64,000 bases of DNA from Ancylobacter sp. Lp-2 (GCF_020523795.1 NZ_JAJALI010000006.1:186001-250000), one strand, 5' to 3'. Shown: positions 7,852 to 16,446, counted from the first letter of the stretch. Translations and numbers: made by a program. Notes: a model not told the origin generated them from the sequence alone.

Positions 7852-9111
7852 TCATGCCCATTCGCCCTGCCGCATCACCGGCTCCGCGGAGCCGTCGGCC
7901 CTGAGACCATCGACGTCGACCTCGCCCGAGCCGATCATCCAGTCGATATGGATGAGGCTGGAATTGGCCCCACGCGCCGCCAGCTGTTCGGGCGACAGGT
8001 CGGCGCCGTTGACGAAGCACTTGGAATAGGACTGGCCGAGCGCGATGTGGCTGGCGGCATTCTCGTCATAGAGCGTGTTGAAGAACAAAAGACCGCTCTT
8101 GGAGATCGGCGAGGAATGCGGCACCAGCGCCACCTCGCCGAGCCGACGCGAACCCTCGTCAGTGTCGAGCACCTTGGCCAGCACGTCGAGGCCGCTGGCG
8201 GCGTGCGCCTCGACGATCCGCCCCTCCTCGAAGCGCACGCGGATGTCCTTGATCAGCGTGCCCTGATAGGAGAGCGGCTTGGTGCTCGCCACATGGCCGC
8301 TGACGCGCAATTTGTGCGGGGTGGTGAAGACTTCCTCGGTCGGGATGTTGGCGTTGCAGACCACGCCGTTCTTGGCGACCGACGCCCCGCCGGCCCATTC
8401 ATGCTCGTCGGCGAGCCCCACGGTGAGGTCGGTGCCCGGCCCGCGAAAGCGCAGCGCAGCGTAGCGCTTGTCGTTCAAGAGCGCCGTCCGCTTGTTGAGC
8501 TCCTCATTATGCGCCTCCCAGGCGGCGACCGGGTCGGGCGTGTCGACCCGCGAGGCGGAGAAGATCGCATGCCACAGCTTGGCGACCGCGATGTCCTCCG
8601 GGTCGTCCGGGAACATCGCTTTCGCCCAGGCGGGAGACGCATAGGAAACGATGGTCCAGTTGATGTCGAAGCCGGCGATCAGCGACAGCGCCGGCATATA
8701 GGCCTTGGAGCGGGCCCGGTTGGCACGGGAAACCTTCTCGGGATCCTCATGCGCCAGCAGCGAGGGGTTCTCGCCGGCGATGGCGAGACGGGCCGCCCCG
8801 CCCTTGAAGGCGTTGGCCATGCCCTCATAGAGCCAGCCGGAGGCAGTGTCGAAGCTCGAATCCGCGGCATTGCGGAAGCGCATCAGCGTCGCTTCCTCGT
8901 CGGAGAACAGCGTCGTGACCAGCGTCGCACCAGCCTTGTAGGCATGCTCGGTGATCCGGCGGACCAGCGGCAGCGCGTCGAGCGAGGCGGTGATCACCAG
9001 CTCCTGCCCCGCCTTTAGGCCGAGGCCGACCTCCACCGCCACTCGTCCCAACCGGTCGAGCCGTTCCTCATGCGAAAGGGCCTCGGGGGGAACGCCTGCA
9101 TGCCTGGTCAT
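7852..9111 (-). CDS. M29-family (AmpS/AmpT-type) metallo-aminopeptidase
   Basis: A cytoplasmic zinc/cobalt aminopeptidase of peptidase family M29, which removes N-terminal residues from peptides. The 419-residue length matches the family. Typical segments are LGLKAGQELVI near the N terminus, LRFRGPGTDLTVGL in the middle, NIPTEEVFTTP with a metal-binding Glu, and a C-terminal metal region with HSSPISKSG, DENAASHIALG and IHIDWMIGSGE. The start was placed at the second of two adjacent ATGs (9111), which has GGAG 6 nt upstream. The other is at 9114. It stands alone, 126 bp from the BON-protein start and on the same strand. Confidence 0.9.
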   Translation of the reverse strand: MTRHAGVPPEALSHEERLDRLGRVAVEVGLGLKAGQELVITASLDALPLVRRITEHAYKAGATLVTTLFSDEEATLMRFRNAADSSFDTASGWLYEGMANAFKGGAARLAIAGENPSLLAHEDPEKVSRANRARSKAYMPALSLIAGFDINWTIVSYASPAWAKAMFPDDPEDIAVAKLWHAIFSASRVDTPDPVAAWEAHNEELNKRTALLNDKRYAALRFRGPGTDLTVGLADEHEWAGGASVAKNGVVCNANIPTEEVFTTPHKLRVSGHVASTKPLSYQGTLIKDIRVRFEEGRIVEAHAASGLDVLAKVLDTDEGSRRLGEVALVPHSSPISKSGLLFFNTLYDENAASHIALGQSYSKCFVNGADLSPEQLAARGANSSLIHIDWMIGSGEVDVDGLRADGSAEPVMRQGEWA

Positions 9112-9250
9112 CATGGTCTCCAGATTGGTGCGGACACGCCGCCCATCAGCCGGCATCAAGGAACCTGCGGCGGCCTCCGTCAAGACCATCCGCCGCGCTG
9201 CTGCAAGACCGACGCCACTCTTTCGCTCGCGAAGCCAGCATCCGCCCCGT

Positions 9251-9886
9251 TCACCGCCCGGCCAGCCAGTCGACCACCCAACCCGCGGCCAGCGCCGCGG
9301 CGAAGCTCACCGCCAGCGCCGCCATTACCATGATACGGGTATCGCGGTGAATCGCCCGGTGGCGCGCCTCGTCCCGCCGCGAACCCGCTGAGGCCGCCAG
9401 CGCCGCCGTCGCAGCCGCGATCGCCTCCTGCGGCGAAGCGAACACCTTTTGCCCGTCGCGGACGATCATCAGATTCTCCGGCTTGGCGAAGTCCTCGATG
9501 AGATAGCCCGCGGCATCGCGCCCCACCCCACGGCTGGGATCGGCGGCGATCCGCTCGGCAAGGTCGCGGCCATCCTCCGACCACAGGAACACCGGCAAGC
9601 CCAGCGCCTCGGCATAGCCGATCTCGAAAGCGGTGCCGGGATCCATATGCGCGCCGCGGAACGGGCTGATATTGGCCACCACCGCGTCGGCGCGGCGGAT
9701 CAGCGCGATACAGTGGTCCCGGATATCGTCGGCGGTCGCGGGCGCCTCGCCTTCCTGCAGCGGATAGAGACCGATGGCGCCGTGGCCGGCGCAGGCTGCC
9801 TTCAGCCGCTCGCCTTCCGCCAGCGCGTCGGGTCGGAACACCTCGGGACCGGCAAGATAAAGGCTCGGCCGCCACGGATCGGACAT
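9251..9886 (-). CDS. nucleoside 2-deoxyribosyltransferase-like protein with a C-terminal membrane segment
   Basis: The N-terminal ~145 residues match the nucleoside 2-deoxyribosyltransferase fold: LYLAGPEVF at the start, ADAVVANISPFRG, and MDPGTAFEIGYA with the candidate nucleophile Glu88. These enzymes exchange bases on deoxynucleosides or hydrolyse nucleoside monophosphates. The protein is longer than usual (211 residues). After an Ala-rich linker it ends in a hydrophobic helix (about 186-208, MAALAVSFAAALAAGWVVDW), suggesting a membrane tether, which is uncommon for this family. GGGGAA lies 6 nt before the ATG. The substrate is not predictable from sequence. Confidence 0.8.
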   Translation of the reverse strand: MSDPWRPSLYLAGPEVFRPDALAEGERLKAACAGHGAIGLYPLQEGEAPATADDIRDHCIALIRRADAVVANISPFRGAHMDPGTAFEIGYAEALGLPVFLWSEDGRDLAERIAADPSRGVGRDAAGYLIEDFAKPENLMIVRDGQKVFASPQEAIAAATAALAASAGSRRDEARHRAIHRDTRIMVMAALAVSFAAALAAGWVVDWLAGR

Positions 9887-10100
9887 GGGAATTCCCCGCG
9901 CGGATGTCTGGACGCAGTCGGCTCGTCCTATACGGCGGCGGCACGTCCGGCAATCGCACCGCGGCGATCCGCGTGGGCAGCCGACGCGTCCCTGCGGCAG
10001 TAGCGCTTACCCCGCATCGCCAATTCGGTTACATGCAAGGTATGCCGGTGCAAGATCGGCCGGCCCCGACCGGGCCACTCCGCTCACGGGAGACTGGAGA

Positions 10101-11000
10101 ATGACAGACAAACGCGAGCCCTCCTTCGAAGCAGACAACGGCAACGGCAACGGCACGGTGCCGGCCGAAGCAGCGGCGCGCCCCGCAGCGATTCCAGCGC
10201 CGCAGCCCTCTCCGCCGCGTCCGGCGCCCCCCAAGGCGGGTCGAACGCCGCCGGAAGATCCGGCGCAATTCCAGCGCTGGATCGAGATCGAGAAGCTGAA
10301 GGTCGAGCTGAAGCGGCTCGAACTGGAGCAGCAGCACCTGCAGACGGCGACCGAGCCGCCCTCGCACCTGCTCGGCTATGTCACGCTGGCCCTGATCGCG
10401 GCCATTGCCGGCCTGCTCATCTATGTGGTGATGACGCTGGTGCCACTGCGCGAGGAAGTCGCGCGGCTGCGGACGGCACAGCTGGCCGCCCCCACCGCGA
10501 CCACCGAGGCGGCGCCCGCCGCCTCGCCGCAGATCGCCCAAGCCCCTGCAGCGGAGCCACCGGCGGCGGACGCGTCCCCCGGCCCACAAGCCACTGACAC
10601 GACGCCGAATTCCGACCCAGCCGCCACGCCGCCGGCACCGGCCACGGCGGAAGCGCCCGCCCCCGAGCCCGCGGCGGCGGAACCGGCGCCACCGCCCGCC
10701 GTCACCTATACGGTGCGGATCTTCGCCACCGCCTCCATCGACAAGGCGAAGCTGGAGCGCTTCGCCAATGTCGCCAAGGCGGCGGGGTTCAATGTCGACG
10801 TCTCGGCGGCGGAGGTGTTCCAGCCGCTGCGCAATGCGCTGTCCTACCACCCCGGCGTCGGTGATGCCGCGAACCGGCTCGCCCGGGCGTTGCAGGCGAA
10901 ATATCCCGGCATCAACCTCGATTCCAAGGCCTCGCCCTCGATCACCGACATCGCCAAGAACGTGTTGATTCTCAACATCATGGACGATGCCGTAAACTGA
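10101..11000 (+). CDS. one-pass membrane protein with Pro/Ala-rich linkers and a periplasmic C-terminal domain
   Basis: Not assigned to a family. Reading the 299 residues: a Gly/Asn- and Pro-rich N terminus (1-55), a short charged coiled coil (about 57-82, EIEKLKVELKRLELEQQ), one transmembrane helix (about 90-114), a second short helix (LREEVARLR), and an Ala/Pro/Thr-rich linker (about 128-203). The compact C-terminal domain (about 204-299, VTYTVRIFATASIDKAKLE onward) is distantly reminiscent of LytR C-terminal-like domains. GGAGA directly precedes the ATG and GGGAG lies about 8 nt upstream. The layout suggests a cytoplasmic coiled coil linked to a periplasmic binding domain. The function is unknown. 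Confidence 0.75.
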   Translation: MTDKREPSFEADNGNGNGTVPAEAAARPAAIPAPQPSPPRPAPPKAGRTPPEDPAQFQRWIEIEKLKVELKRLELEQQHLQTATEPPSHLLGYVTLALIAAIAGLLIYVVMTLVPLREEVARLRTAQLAAPTATTEAAPAASPQIAQAPAAEPPAADASPGPQATDTTPNSDPAATPPAPATAEAPAPEPAAAEPAPPPAVTYTVRIFATASIDKAKLERFANVAKAAGFNVDVSAAEVFQPLRNALSYHPGVGDAANRLARALQAKYPGINLDSKASPSITDIAKNVLILNIMDDAVN

Positions 11001-11021
11001 TCGACGGCGAACCCCTGCCGC

Positions 11022-11786
11022 TCACGGCTTGAAGCGCTTCTTCAGGGCTTCCGAGCCGCGCGCCAGCAGGCCGACATCGGAGCCGACGGCGGTGAACAGG
11101 CACCCGGCCTCGATGTAGCGCTTGGCCAGCGCCTCGTCGCCGGTGAGAATGCCCGCCCGGTTGCCGGCCTGACCGATGCGACCGATGAGTTGTACGATGA
11201 GATCGACGACATAGGCATTGCCCTGGTCGCCGAGATAGCCGATGGCGGCGGACAGATCGCCCGGCCCGATGAACACCCCGTCGACGCCCGGCACCGCGGC
11301 GATCGCCTCCAGATTCTCCATGCCACGCCTGGATTCGATCTGCACCAGCACGCAGATCTCCTCCTGGGCGCGGGCGTAATAGTCCTTCACCCGGCCGAAG
11401 CGGGACGAGCGGGCGCTCGCCGCGAAGCCGCGAACGCCGTCCGGCGGGTAGCGGGTGGCCGCCACCGCCGCCGCCGCGTCCTCGGCGGTCTCCACCATCG
11501 GCAGCAGGAAGCTCTGCACCCCGGCATCGAGGAAGCGCTTGATCCACACCGGGTCGTTCACCGGCGGCCGCACGATCGGCTGCACCCGGTTCTCCATGCA
11601 GGCCTGCAGTTGGCACAGCACCATCGGCAGCTCGTTGGCCGAGTGCTCGGTATCGATCAGCAGCCAGTCATAGCCGGAGCCGGCGAGGATCTCGACGCTC
11701 ACATGGCTGGCGAGGCTGCACCACAGGCCGATCTGCTGCTCACCGGCATAGAGGCCGCGCTTGAAATGGTTGGCGGGCAATTCCAC
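11022..11786 (-). CDS. HpcH/HpaI-family class II aldolase
   Basis: A divalent-metal aldolase that cleaves 2-oxo-3-deoxy acids into pyruvate plus an aldehyde. Motifs seen: LIDTEHSANE, RPPVNDPVWIKRFLDAG, LLPMVETAEDAA, the metal ligands Glu (VQIESRRG) and Asp (IGPGDLSAA), and a C-terminal GSDVGLL. The start is a GTG at 11786 with AAGGA about 9 nt upstream. This gives 254 residues, the usual family size. It follows the IlvD/Edd dehydratase by 14 bp, so the two are almost certainly cotranscribed. Dehydration of a sugar acid to a 2-keto-3-deoxy acid, then aldol cleavage, is the likely pathway. Confidence 0.9.
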   Translation of the reverse strand: MELPANHFKRGLYAGEQQIGLWCSLASHVSVEILAGSGYDWLLIDTEHSANELPMVLCQLQACMENRVQPIVRPPVNDPVWIKRFLDAGVQSFLLPMVETAEDAAAAVAATRYPPDGVRGFAASARSSRFGRVKDYYARAQEEICVLVQIESRRGMENLEAIAAVPGVDGVFIGPGDLSAAIGYLGDQGNAYVVDLIVQLIGRIGQAGNRAGILTGDEALAKRYIEAGCLFTAVGSDVGLLARGSEALKKRFKP

Positions 11787-11800
11787 GGAAGAAATCCTTC

Positions 11801-13555
11801 TCAATAGATCGAGGGTTCGCCGACGGGAGCGCCGAACGAGGTTTCCAGGAAGTCGAAGTCGCAACCTTCATGCGCCTGCTTGATGTGGCGGGAGAACATC
11901 CAGCCATAGCCGCGCTCGTAATGCGGCGGCGGCGGCACCAGCGCGGCGCGGCGGGCGGCGAGCTCGGCCTCGTCCACCAGCATGTCGATGCGCCGGTTCG
12001 GCACGTCGACGCTGACGAGGTCGCCGGTGCGCAGCAGGGCGAGCGGGCCGCCGACATAACTCTCCGGCGCTACATGCAGGATGCAGGCGCCGTAGCTGGT
12101 GCCGCTCATGCGCGAATCCGAGAGGCGCAGCATGTCGCGCACGCCCTGCTTGATCAGCTTTTTCGGGATCGGCAGCATCCCCCATTCCGGCATGCCCGGC
12201 CCGCCCAGCGGCCCGGCATTGCGCAGCACCAGCACGTGGTCAGGCGTGACGTCGAGATCCTCGTCGTCGATCGCTGCCTTCATGCTGGGATAATCGTCGA
12301 ACACCAGCGCCGGCCCGGTATGCACCCGCAGATGCGGGGCGCAGGCACTCGGCTTGATGACGCAGCCGTCCGGCGCCAGATTGCCGCGCAGCACCGCCAG
12401 CGCGCCCTCGGCATAGATCGGGTTGTCGACCGTGCGGATGACGTCGTCATTATAGACCTCCGCCCCGACGATGTTCTCGCCGAGCGTCCGGCCGGTGACG
12501 GTCAGCGCGTCGAGATGCAGGAAATCCGTCAGCCGCGTCATCAGCGCGCGCAGGCCGCCGGCGAAGTAGAAATCTTCCATCAGATACGCGTCGCCCGAGG
12601 GCCGGACATTGGCGATCACCGGCACGAGGCGGCTCGCCCTGTCGAAATCGTCGAGGCCGATATCCACCCCGGCGCGGCGCGCCTGCGCGATCAGATGGAT
12701 GATGGCGTTGGTGGAGCAACCCATCGCCATCGCCACGATGATGGCGTTCTCATAGGCCGGGCGCGTCTGGATGCGGGCGGGCGTCAGGTCCTCCCACACC
12801 ATCTCGACGATCCGCCGCCCGCAGGCCGCCGACATGCGGTTGTGCCCGACATCCGCCGCCGGCACCGAGGAGGCGCCCGACAGCGTCATGCCCAGCGACT
12901 CGGCGATGGCGGTCATGGTCGAGGCGGTGCCCATGGTCATGCAATGGCCGAAGGAGCGGGCGATGCCGCCCTCGATCTCGCCCCAGGCCTTCTCGTCGAT
13001 ATTGCCGGCGCGGCGCTCGTCCCAGAACTTCCACGCGTCCGAGCCGGAGCCGAGCGTCTTGCCTTTCCAATTGCCGCGCAGCATCGGCCCGGCCGGCAGG
13101 TAGATCGCCGGCACGCCGGCGCTGGTGGCGCCCATCAGCAGAGCGGGGGTGGACTTGTCGCAGCCGCCCATCAACACCACGCCGTCGATAGGATGGGCGC
13201 GGATGCCCTCCTCCACCTCCATCGCCGCCATGTTGCGGTAGAGCATGGAGGTCGGCTTGAGGAAGCTCTCGGAGGCGGAATGCACCGGCAGTTCCAGCGG
13301 GAAGCCGCCGGCCTGGAACACGCCGCGCTTCACGTCCTCCACCCGGTCCTTGAAATGGCCGTGGCAGGGATTGAAGTCCGACCAGGTGTTGAGGATGCCG
13401 ATGACCGGCTTGCCGACCCAGTCCTCCGGCGCATAACCCATCTGCCGCAGCCGCGAACGATGGCCGAAGCTGCGCAGATCGTCATGGTTGAAATACCGGG
13501 CGCTGCGCAGCTGTTCGGGGGTCTTGGCGGGACGGTTCTTCGGATGCGCGTTCAT
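11801..13555 (-). CDS. IlvD/Edd-family sugar-acid dehydratase (L-arabonate/D-xylonate dehydratase-like)
   Basis: An iron-sulphur dehydratase of the IlvD/Edd family. The three cluster Cys are visible in FNPCHG, GGCDKSTP and GHCMTMG, followed by AACGRRIVEM, AMGCSTNAIIH and the C-terminal RMSGTSYGA. The length (584) and partner gene fit pentonate dehydratases better than valine-pathway dihydroxyacid dehydratase. Clustering with an HpcH/HpaI aldolase, a Bug binding protein and a GntR regulator also favours sugar-acid breakdown. The ATG at 13555 (MNAHPKNR) was chosen over an upstream ATG-less extension. The exact substrate cannot be read from sequence. A dispersed repeat lies just upstream of the start. 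Confidence 0.88.
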   Translation of the reverse strand: MNAHPKNRPAKTPEQLRSARYFNHDDLRSFGHRSRLRQMGYAPEDWVGKPVIGILNTWSDFNPCHGHFKDRVEDVKRGVFQAGGFPLELPVHSASESFLKPTSMLYRNMAAMEVEEGIRAHPIDGVVLMGGCDKSTPALLMGATSAGVPAIYLPAGPMLRGNWKGKTLGSGSDAWKFWDERRAGNIDEKAWGEIEGGIARSFGHCMTMGTASTMTAIAESLGMTLSGASSVPAADVGHNRMSAACGRRIVEMVWEDLTPARIQTRPAYENAIIVAMAMGCSTNAIIHLIAQARRAGVDIGLDDFDRASRLVPVIANVRPSGDAYLMEDFYFAGGLRALMTRLTDFLHLDALTVTGRTLGENIVGAEVYNDDVIRTVDNPIYAEGALAVLRGNLAPDGCVIKPSACAPHLRVHTGPALVFDDYPSMKAAIDDEDLDVTPDHVLVLRNAGPLGGPGMPEWGMLPIPKKLIKQGVRDMLRLSDSRMSGTSYGACILHVAPESYVGGPLALLRTGDLVSVDVPNRRIDMLVDEAELAARRAALVPPPPHYERGYGWMFSRHIKQAHEGCDFDFLETSFGAPVGEPSIY

Positions 13556-13619
13556 GAGGCACCTGTGGAGGCATGGCGGCAAAGGATTGGGCGGAGGGCG
13601 GTACGTCTTCTTCCTTCAA

Positions 13620-13800
13620 CGTCCCTCTTTCCGCCCGAACTCGGCCACTGCCGAGCTCGGTTGCGGCGAGGTCGAAACCGGAAGCATCCGGTTCCGACGG
13701 AGAGATGGCCCCCCCAGCGGATCGGAGAGGGGGCCGCCGCTCGGAAGCAAACAAGACCCTTCACCCACCCCTCACCTCTCGGGGAAAGGGAGCCGAAAGC
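13620..13800 (+). repeat. dispersed extragenic repeat, copy A
   Basis: About 180 bp that aligns in the same orientation with 62691-62870, roughly four of five bases by eye over the first ~113 bp. Two hairpins are conserved: 13637-13645 with 13650-13658, and 13674-13682 with 13687-13695. It occupies most of the 315-bp gap between the dehydratase start and the binding-protein stop, which holds no gene. Confidence 0.75.
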
Positions 13801-13870
13801 TCTGCGCGGCGATGGCACGGCAGCAGCCGGCGACAACGCGCAGAGTCGGAGCCCGCCCTTCACTCCGCAT

Positions 13871-14875
13871 CTATTGCGTGACGATGTTGCCCGCCTTCAC
13901 CACCTCGCGCCAGCGGGCTTCTTCCGCCTTCTGGAAGGCGGCGAACTCCTCCGGCGTGCTGGCGACCACCTCGAAGCCCATCTCGTTGAACTTCGCCTTC
14001 ACGTCGGGCGCGGCAAGGCCGGCGGCGAAGGCCTTCACCACCTTCGCCTTCACATCGGCGGGAAGCCCCTTCGGCGCGGCGGCGGCCTGCCAGGAATAGA
14101 CGTCGAGCCCGTCAACGCCGGCCTCCTTCATGGTCGGGGTATCCGGCAGCACCGGGTTGCGCGCGGAGGCGGTGACGCCCAGCACCTTCAGCTTGCCGGC
14201 CTTGATGTGGTTGGCGACCGAGCCGAGATTCTGGAACGACACGTCGGCATGGCCGGCAATGAGGTCACCGATGGCCGGCCCGCCGCCCTTATAGGGCACG
14301 TGGATGCCGGAGGTGCCGGTCTTCTGCCAGAACAGCGCCGCCGTCAGATGGTCGGAGGAGCCGACGCCCGACGAGGCGAACGTCACCTTGTCCGGGTTCT
14401 TCTTCAGATACTCGACCAGTTCCTTCACCGAATTGGCCGGGAAGGACGGCGTCGCCACCAGCACGTTGGGGGTGCGCACCGCCACGGTGATGAGATCGAG
14501 ATCGGTCTTCGGGTCGTAGCCGAGCGCCGGGTTGAGCGCCGGGTTGATGGCGAATACGCCGATCGAGCCGACCAGCAGCGTGTAGCCGTCGGCCGGCGAG
14601 TTCTTCACATGCTGCGCGCCGGTGGCGCCGTTGGCGCCCGGCCGGTTGTCGATCACCACCGACTGGCCGAGCGTCTCCGGCATCTTCGAGGCAATGAGGC
14701 GGGCGGTGGAATCCGAGGCGCCGCCGGGCGGGAACGGCACCACGACGGTGACCGGGCGGTCGGGATAGGCCTGCGCCGGCAGCATCAGCGGGCCGGCGGC
14801 GAGCGCCGACAGGGCGGCGAGCGAGGCGAGCGCGGTGCGGCGGGACAGCATGCGGGAAAGGATCGCGCGGGACAT
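13871..14875 (-). CDS. Bug/TctC-type tripartite tricarboxylate transporter substrate-binding protein
   Basis: A periplasmic solute-binding protein of the Bug family. It has a twin-basic signal region (MLSRRTALASLAALSALAAG) and mature start YPDRPVTVVVPFPPGG, the Bug hallmark. Also present are GANGATGAQHV, VGSIGVFAINPAL, FASSGVGSSDHLTAAL and VPYKGGGPAIGDL, which form the carboxylate-binding pocket of the family. The length is 334 residues. It sits upstream of the dehydratase-aldolase pair and diverges from the GntR gene. No TctA or TctB membrane subunit is in the window, so it is an orphan binding protein here. It probably takes up the sugar acid degraded by its neighbours. Confidence 0.92.
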   Translation of the reverse strand: MSRAILSRMLSRRTALASLAALSALAAGPLMLPAQAYPDRPVTVVVPFPPGGASDSTARLIASKMPETLGQSVVIDNRPGANGATGAQHVKNSPADGYTLLVGSIGVFAINPALNPALGYDPKTDLDLITVAVRTPNVLVATPSFPANSVKELVEYLKKNPDKVTFASSGVGSSDHLTAALFWQKTGTSGIHVPYKGGGPAIGDLIAGHADVSFQNLGSVANHIKAGKLKVLGVTASARNPVLPDTPTMKEAGVDGLDVYSWQAAAAPKGLPADVKAKVVKAFAAGLAAPDVKAKFNEMGFEVVASTPEEFAAFQKAEEARWREVVKAGNIVTQ

Positions 14876-14981
14876 GTTTCCTCCTGATCGTCCGATTGGA
14901 CCGGGTGGAGGCGGACCGTTGGCGCGGCCTCGTGCCTCCCCTCGAATTCCCGTCTGCGCGGGATGGGCTGCTTGAGCGTGA

Positions 14982-15003
14982 ATGCACTAAAGCTCTAATG
15001 CAT
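14982..15003. promoter_or_regulatory. 22-bp imperfect palindrome, candidate GntR operator
   Basis: ATGCA at the left end and TGCAT at the right end frame a centre containing aaagctct. In total 18 of 22 positions are symmetric. It lies between the divergent Bug-protein and GntR genes, 39 bp before the regulator ATG, where an autoregulatory operator is expected. Confidence 0.55.
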
Positions 15004-15041
15004 CAGTGAAGTCAAGCCAAGGCTGGTGTAGGCTACAGCCC

Positions 15042-15746
15042 ATGAACGTGACCGCGATTCCACGCCCTTCCCGGGACCCACACCGCCACGCCGCGCCGCA
15101 GGTGTTCGACTATCTGCGCGAGCGGATCGTCAATCTCCAGCTGCCGCCCGGCACGGTGATCTCGCGCGCCGAGCTGCAGGAGCTGTTCGGCTTCTCCTCG
15201 ACGCCGGTGCGCGACGCGCTGCTGCGGCTACAGGAGGAATCGCTGGTCGAGATCTTCCCGCAGCACGCCACCGTGGTGAGCCCCATCGATCTCCGGCTCG
15301 CCCGGCAGGCGCAGTTCCTGCGTCGCTCCATCGAGCAGGAGGCGGTGCGCACGCTCGCCTTGCTGCCGGACACCGAGCGCCGGCCGGTGGCGGAGCGACT
15401 GGAGACCGCCATCGACATCCAGGCGGCGCTGCTCGGCCGGGGCGACCTCGAGGCCTTCCATGTCGCCGACCGCGACTTTCACCGGCTGTTCTTCGAGGCG
15501 GTGGGGGTGCCTGACCTCTGGGTTCTGGCGCGCCGGCACGCCGGCCATATCGACCGCATCCGCCGGCTGCACCTGCCGATTCCCGGCAAGGCCGAGCAGG
15601 TGATCGCCGATCATCGCGCCATCGTCGCCGGTATCGCCGCCGGCGATCTCGGCGCGGCGCAGGCGGCGCTGCGCACCCATCTGTCGAAATCGCTCGCCTT
15701 CACCCCGGACCTGCGCGCCCGCTGGCCCGCCTATTTCCGCGACTGA
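15042..15746 (+). CDS. GntR-family regulator, FadR/FCD subfamily
   Basis: A transcription regulator with an N-terminal winged helix (about residues 16-80: VFDYLRERIVNLQLPPGTVISRAELQELFGFSSTPVRDAL...). A C-terminal all-helical FCD ligand-binding domain follows (about 90-225). The likely metal ligands are in FHVADRDFH (Asp and His), HAGHIDR and HRAIVAGI. Ligands of this subfamily are often sugar acids or other carboxylates, matching the divergent genes. The ATG at 15042 is preferred to a GTG at 15006 because the conserved domain begins soon after it. It probably represses the divergent operon through the palindrome at 14982-15003. Confidence 0.9.
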   Translation: MNVTAIPRPSRDPHRHAAPQVFDYLRERIVNLQLPPGTVISRAELQELFGFSSTPVRDALLRLQEESLVEIFPQHATVVSPIDLRLARQAQFLRRSIEQEAVRTLALLPDTERRPVAERLETAIDIQAALLGRGDLEAFHVADRDFHRLFFEAVGVPDLWVLARRHAGHIDRIRRLHLPIPGKAEQVIADHRAIVAGIAAGDLGAAQAALRTHLSKSLAFTPDLRARWPAYFRD

Positions 15747-15841
15747 TCGCCGGATGACGGCACGCGCGCCTTCCGCTCCGCGCCGGCTATTCCTACAAGG
15801 ACGGCAGGGTTCATCTTCGGCGCGACGGCGGGAGCAGGACC

Positions 15842-16429
15842 ATGTCGAAGCACGGGCGCGACGCGCGCGAGGGGCTCGCGGAGTCCGGAGCCGGCGAGAT
15901 GCGGGCCGGCGCGGTGCTTGTGTGCCAGCCCGGCGAGGCCGCCAGCACCTGGCAGCCCATGCCGGCCAATGGCCATGTCGAGATGATGTTCGCCCCGGAT
16001 CTGGTGACGATGGAGCAGCCGCTCGCCTTCGGCACCCGGACCGTACCGCCAGGCGGCCATGTGCGCGAACTCGCGCATCAGTGCAGCGAAGAGATCGTCT
16101 ACGTGCTGCACGGGCGCGGGCGCGCGGTGATCGACGGGGTCGAGCACCCGATGCGGCCGGGCACGGCGTTCTTCCTCGGCCGCAACCGCCGCCGCATATT
16201 CGTCAACGAGGGCGACGAGAACCTCGTCTTCACCTGGCTGATCGTACCGGACGGACCGGAGGATTTCTTCCGCCGCATCGGCCGCCCGCGCCGGCCGGGA
16301 GAGCCAGCGCCGGAGCCGTTCGCGCGCCCCGCAGAACCACGGGAGATCGAGCGGGAGATCGCGTACATGCGCTCACCCGCCAATCCAGGACAGCCTGGGC
16401 ATCCGTCATGCGCAATGCGCAGAGCTTAA
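15842..16429 (+). CDS. cupin-domain protein
   Basis: A 195-residue protein with one cupin-2 barrel in its middle. The first motif spans PPGGHVRELAHQCSEEIVYVLHGRG, read in pieces as a G(x)5HxH-like box in which one His is replaced (HVRELAHQ, Glu retained). The second motif is RPGTAFFLGRNRRR. A long charged C-terminal tail follows. GGAGCAGG precedes the ATG. It begins 95 bp after the GntR gene on the same strand and may be cotranscribed. Members include sugar-acid epimerases/isomerases, dioxygenases and binding proteins, so its activity is undetermined. Confidence 0.75.
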   Translation: MSKHGRDAREGLAESGAGEMRAGAVLVCQPGEAASTWQPMPANGHVEMMFAPDLVTMEQPLAFGTRTVPPGGHVRELAHQCSEEIVYVLHGRGRAVIDGVEHPMRPGTAFFLGRNRRRIFVNEGDENLVFTWLIVPDGPEDFFRRIGRPRRPGEPAPEPFARPAEPREIEREIAYMRSPANPGQPGHPSCAMRRA

Positions 16430-16446
16430 ACGCCCTAAAACGGTAC

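Noticed and set aside
11870-14887. 1005-codon open frame running antisense through dehydratase, repeat and binding-protein genes
   Set aside because: It crosses two real genes and an intergenic repeat. Composition is His/Arg/Gly-rich with no domain.
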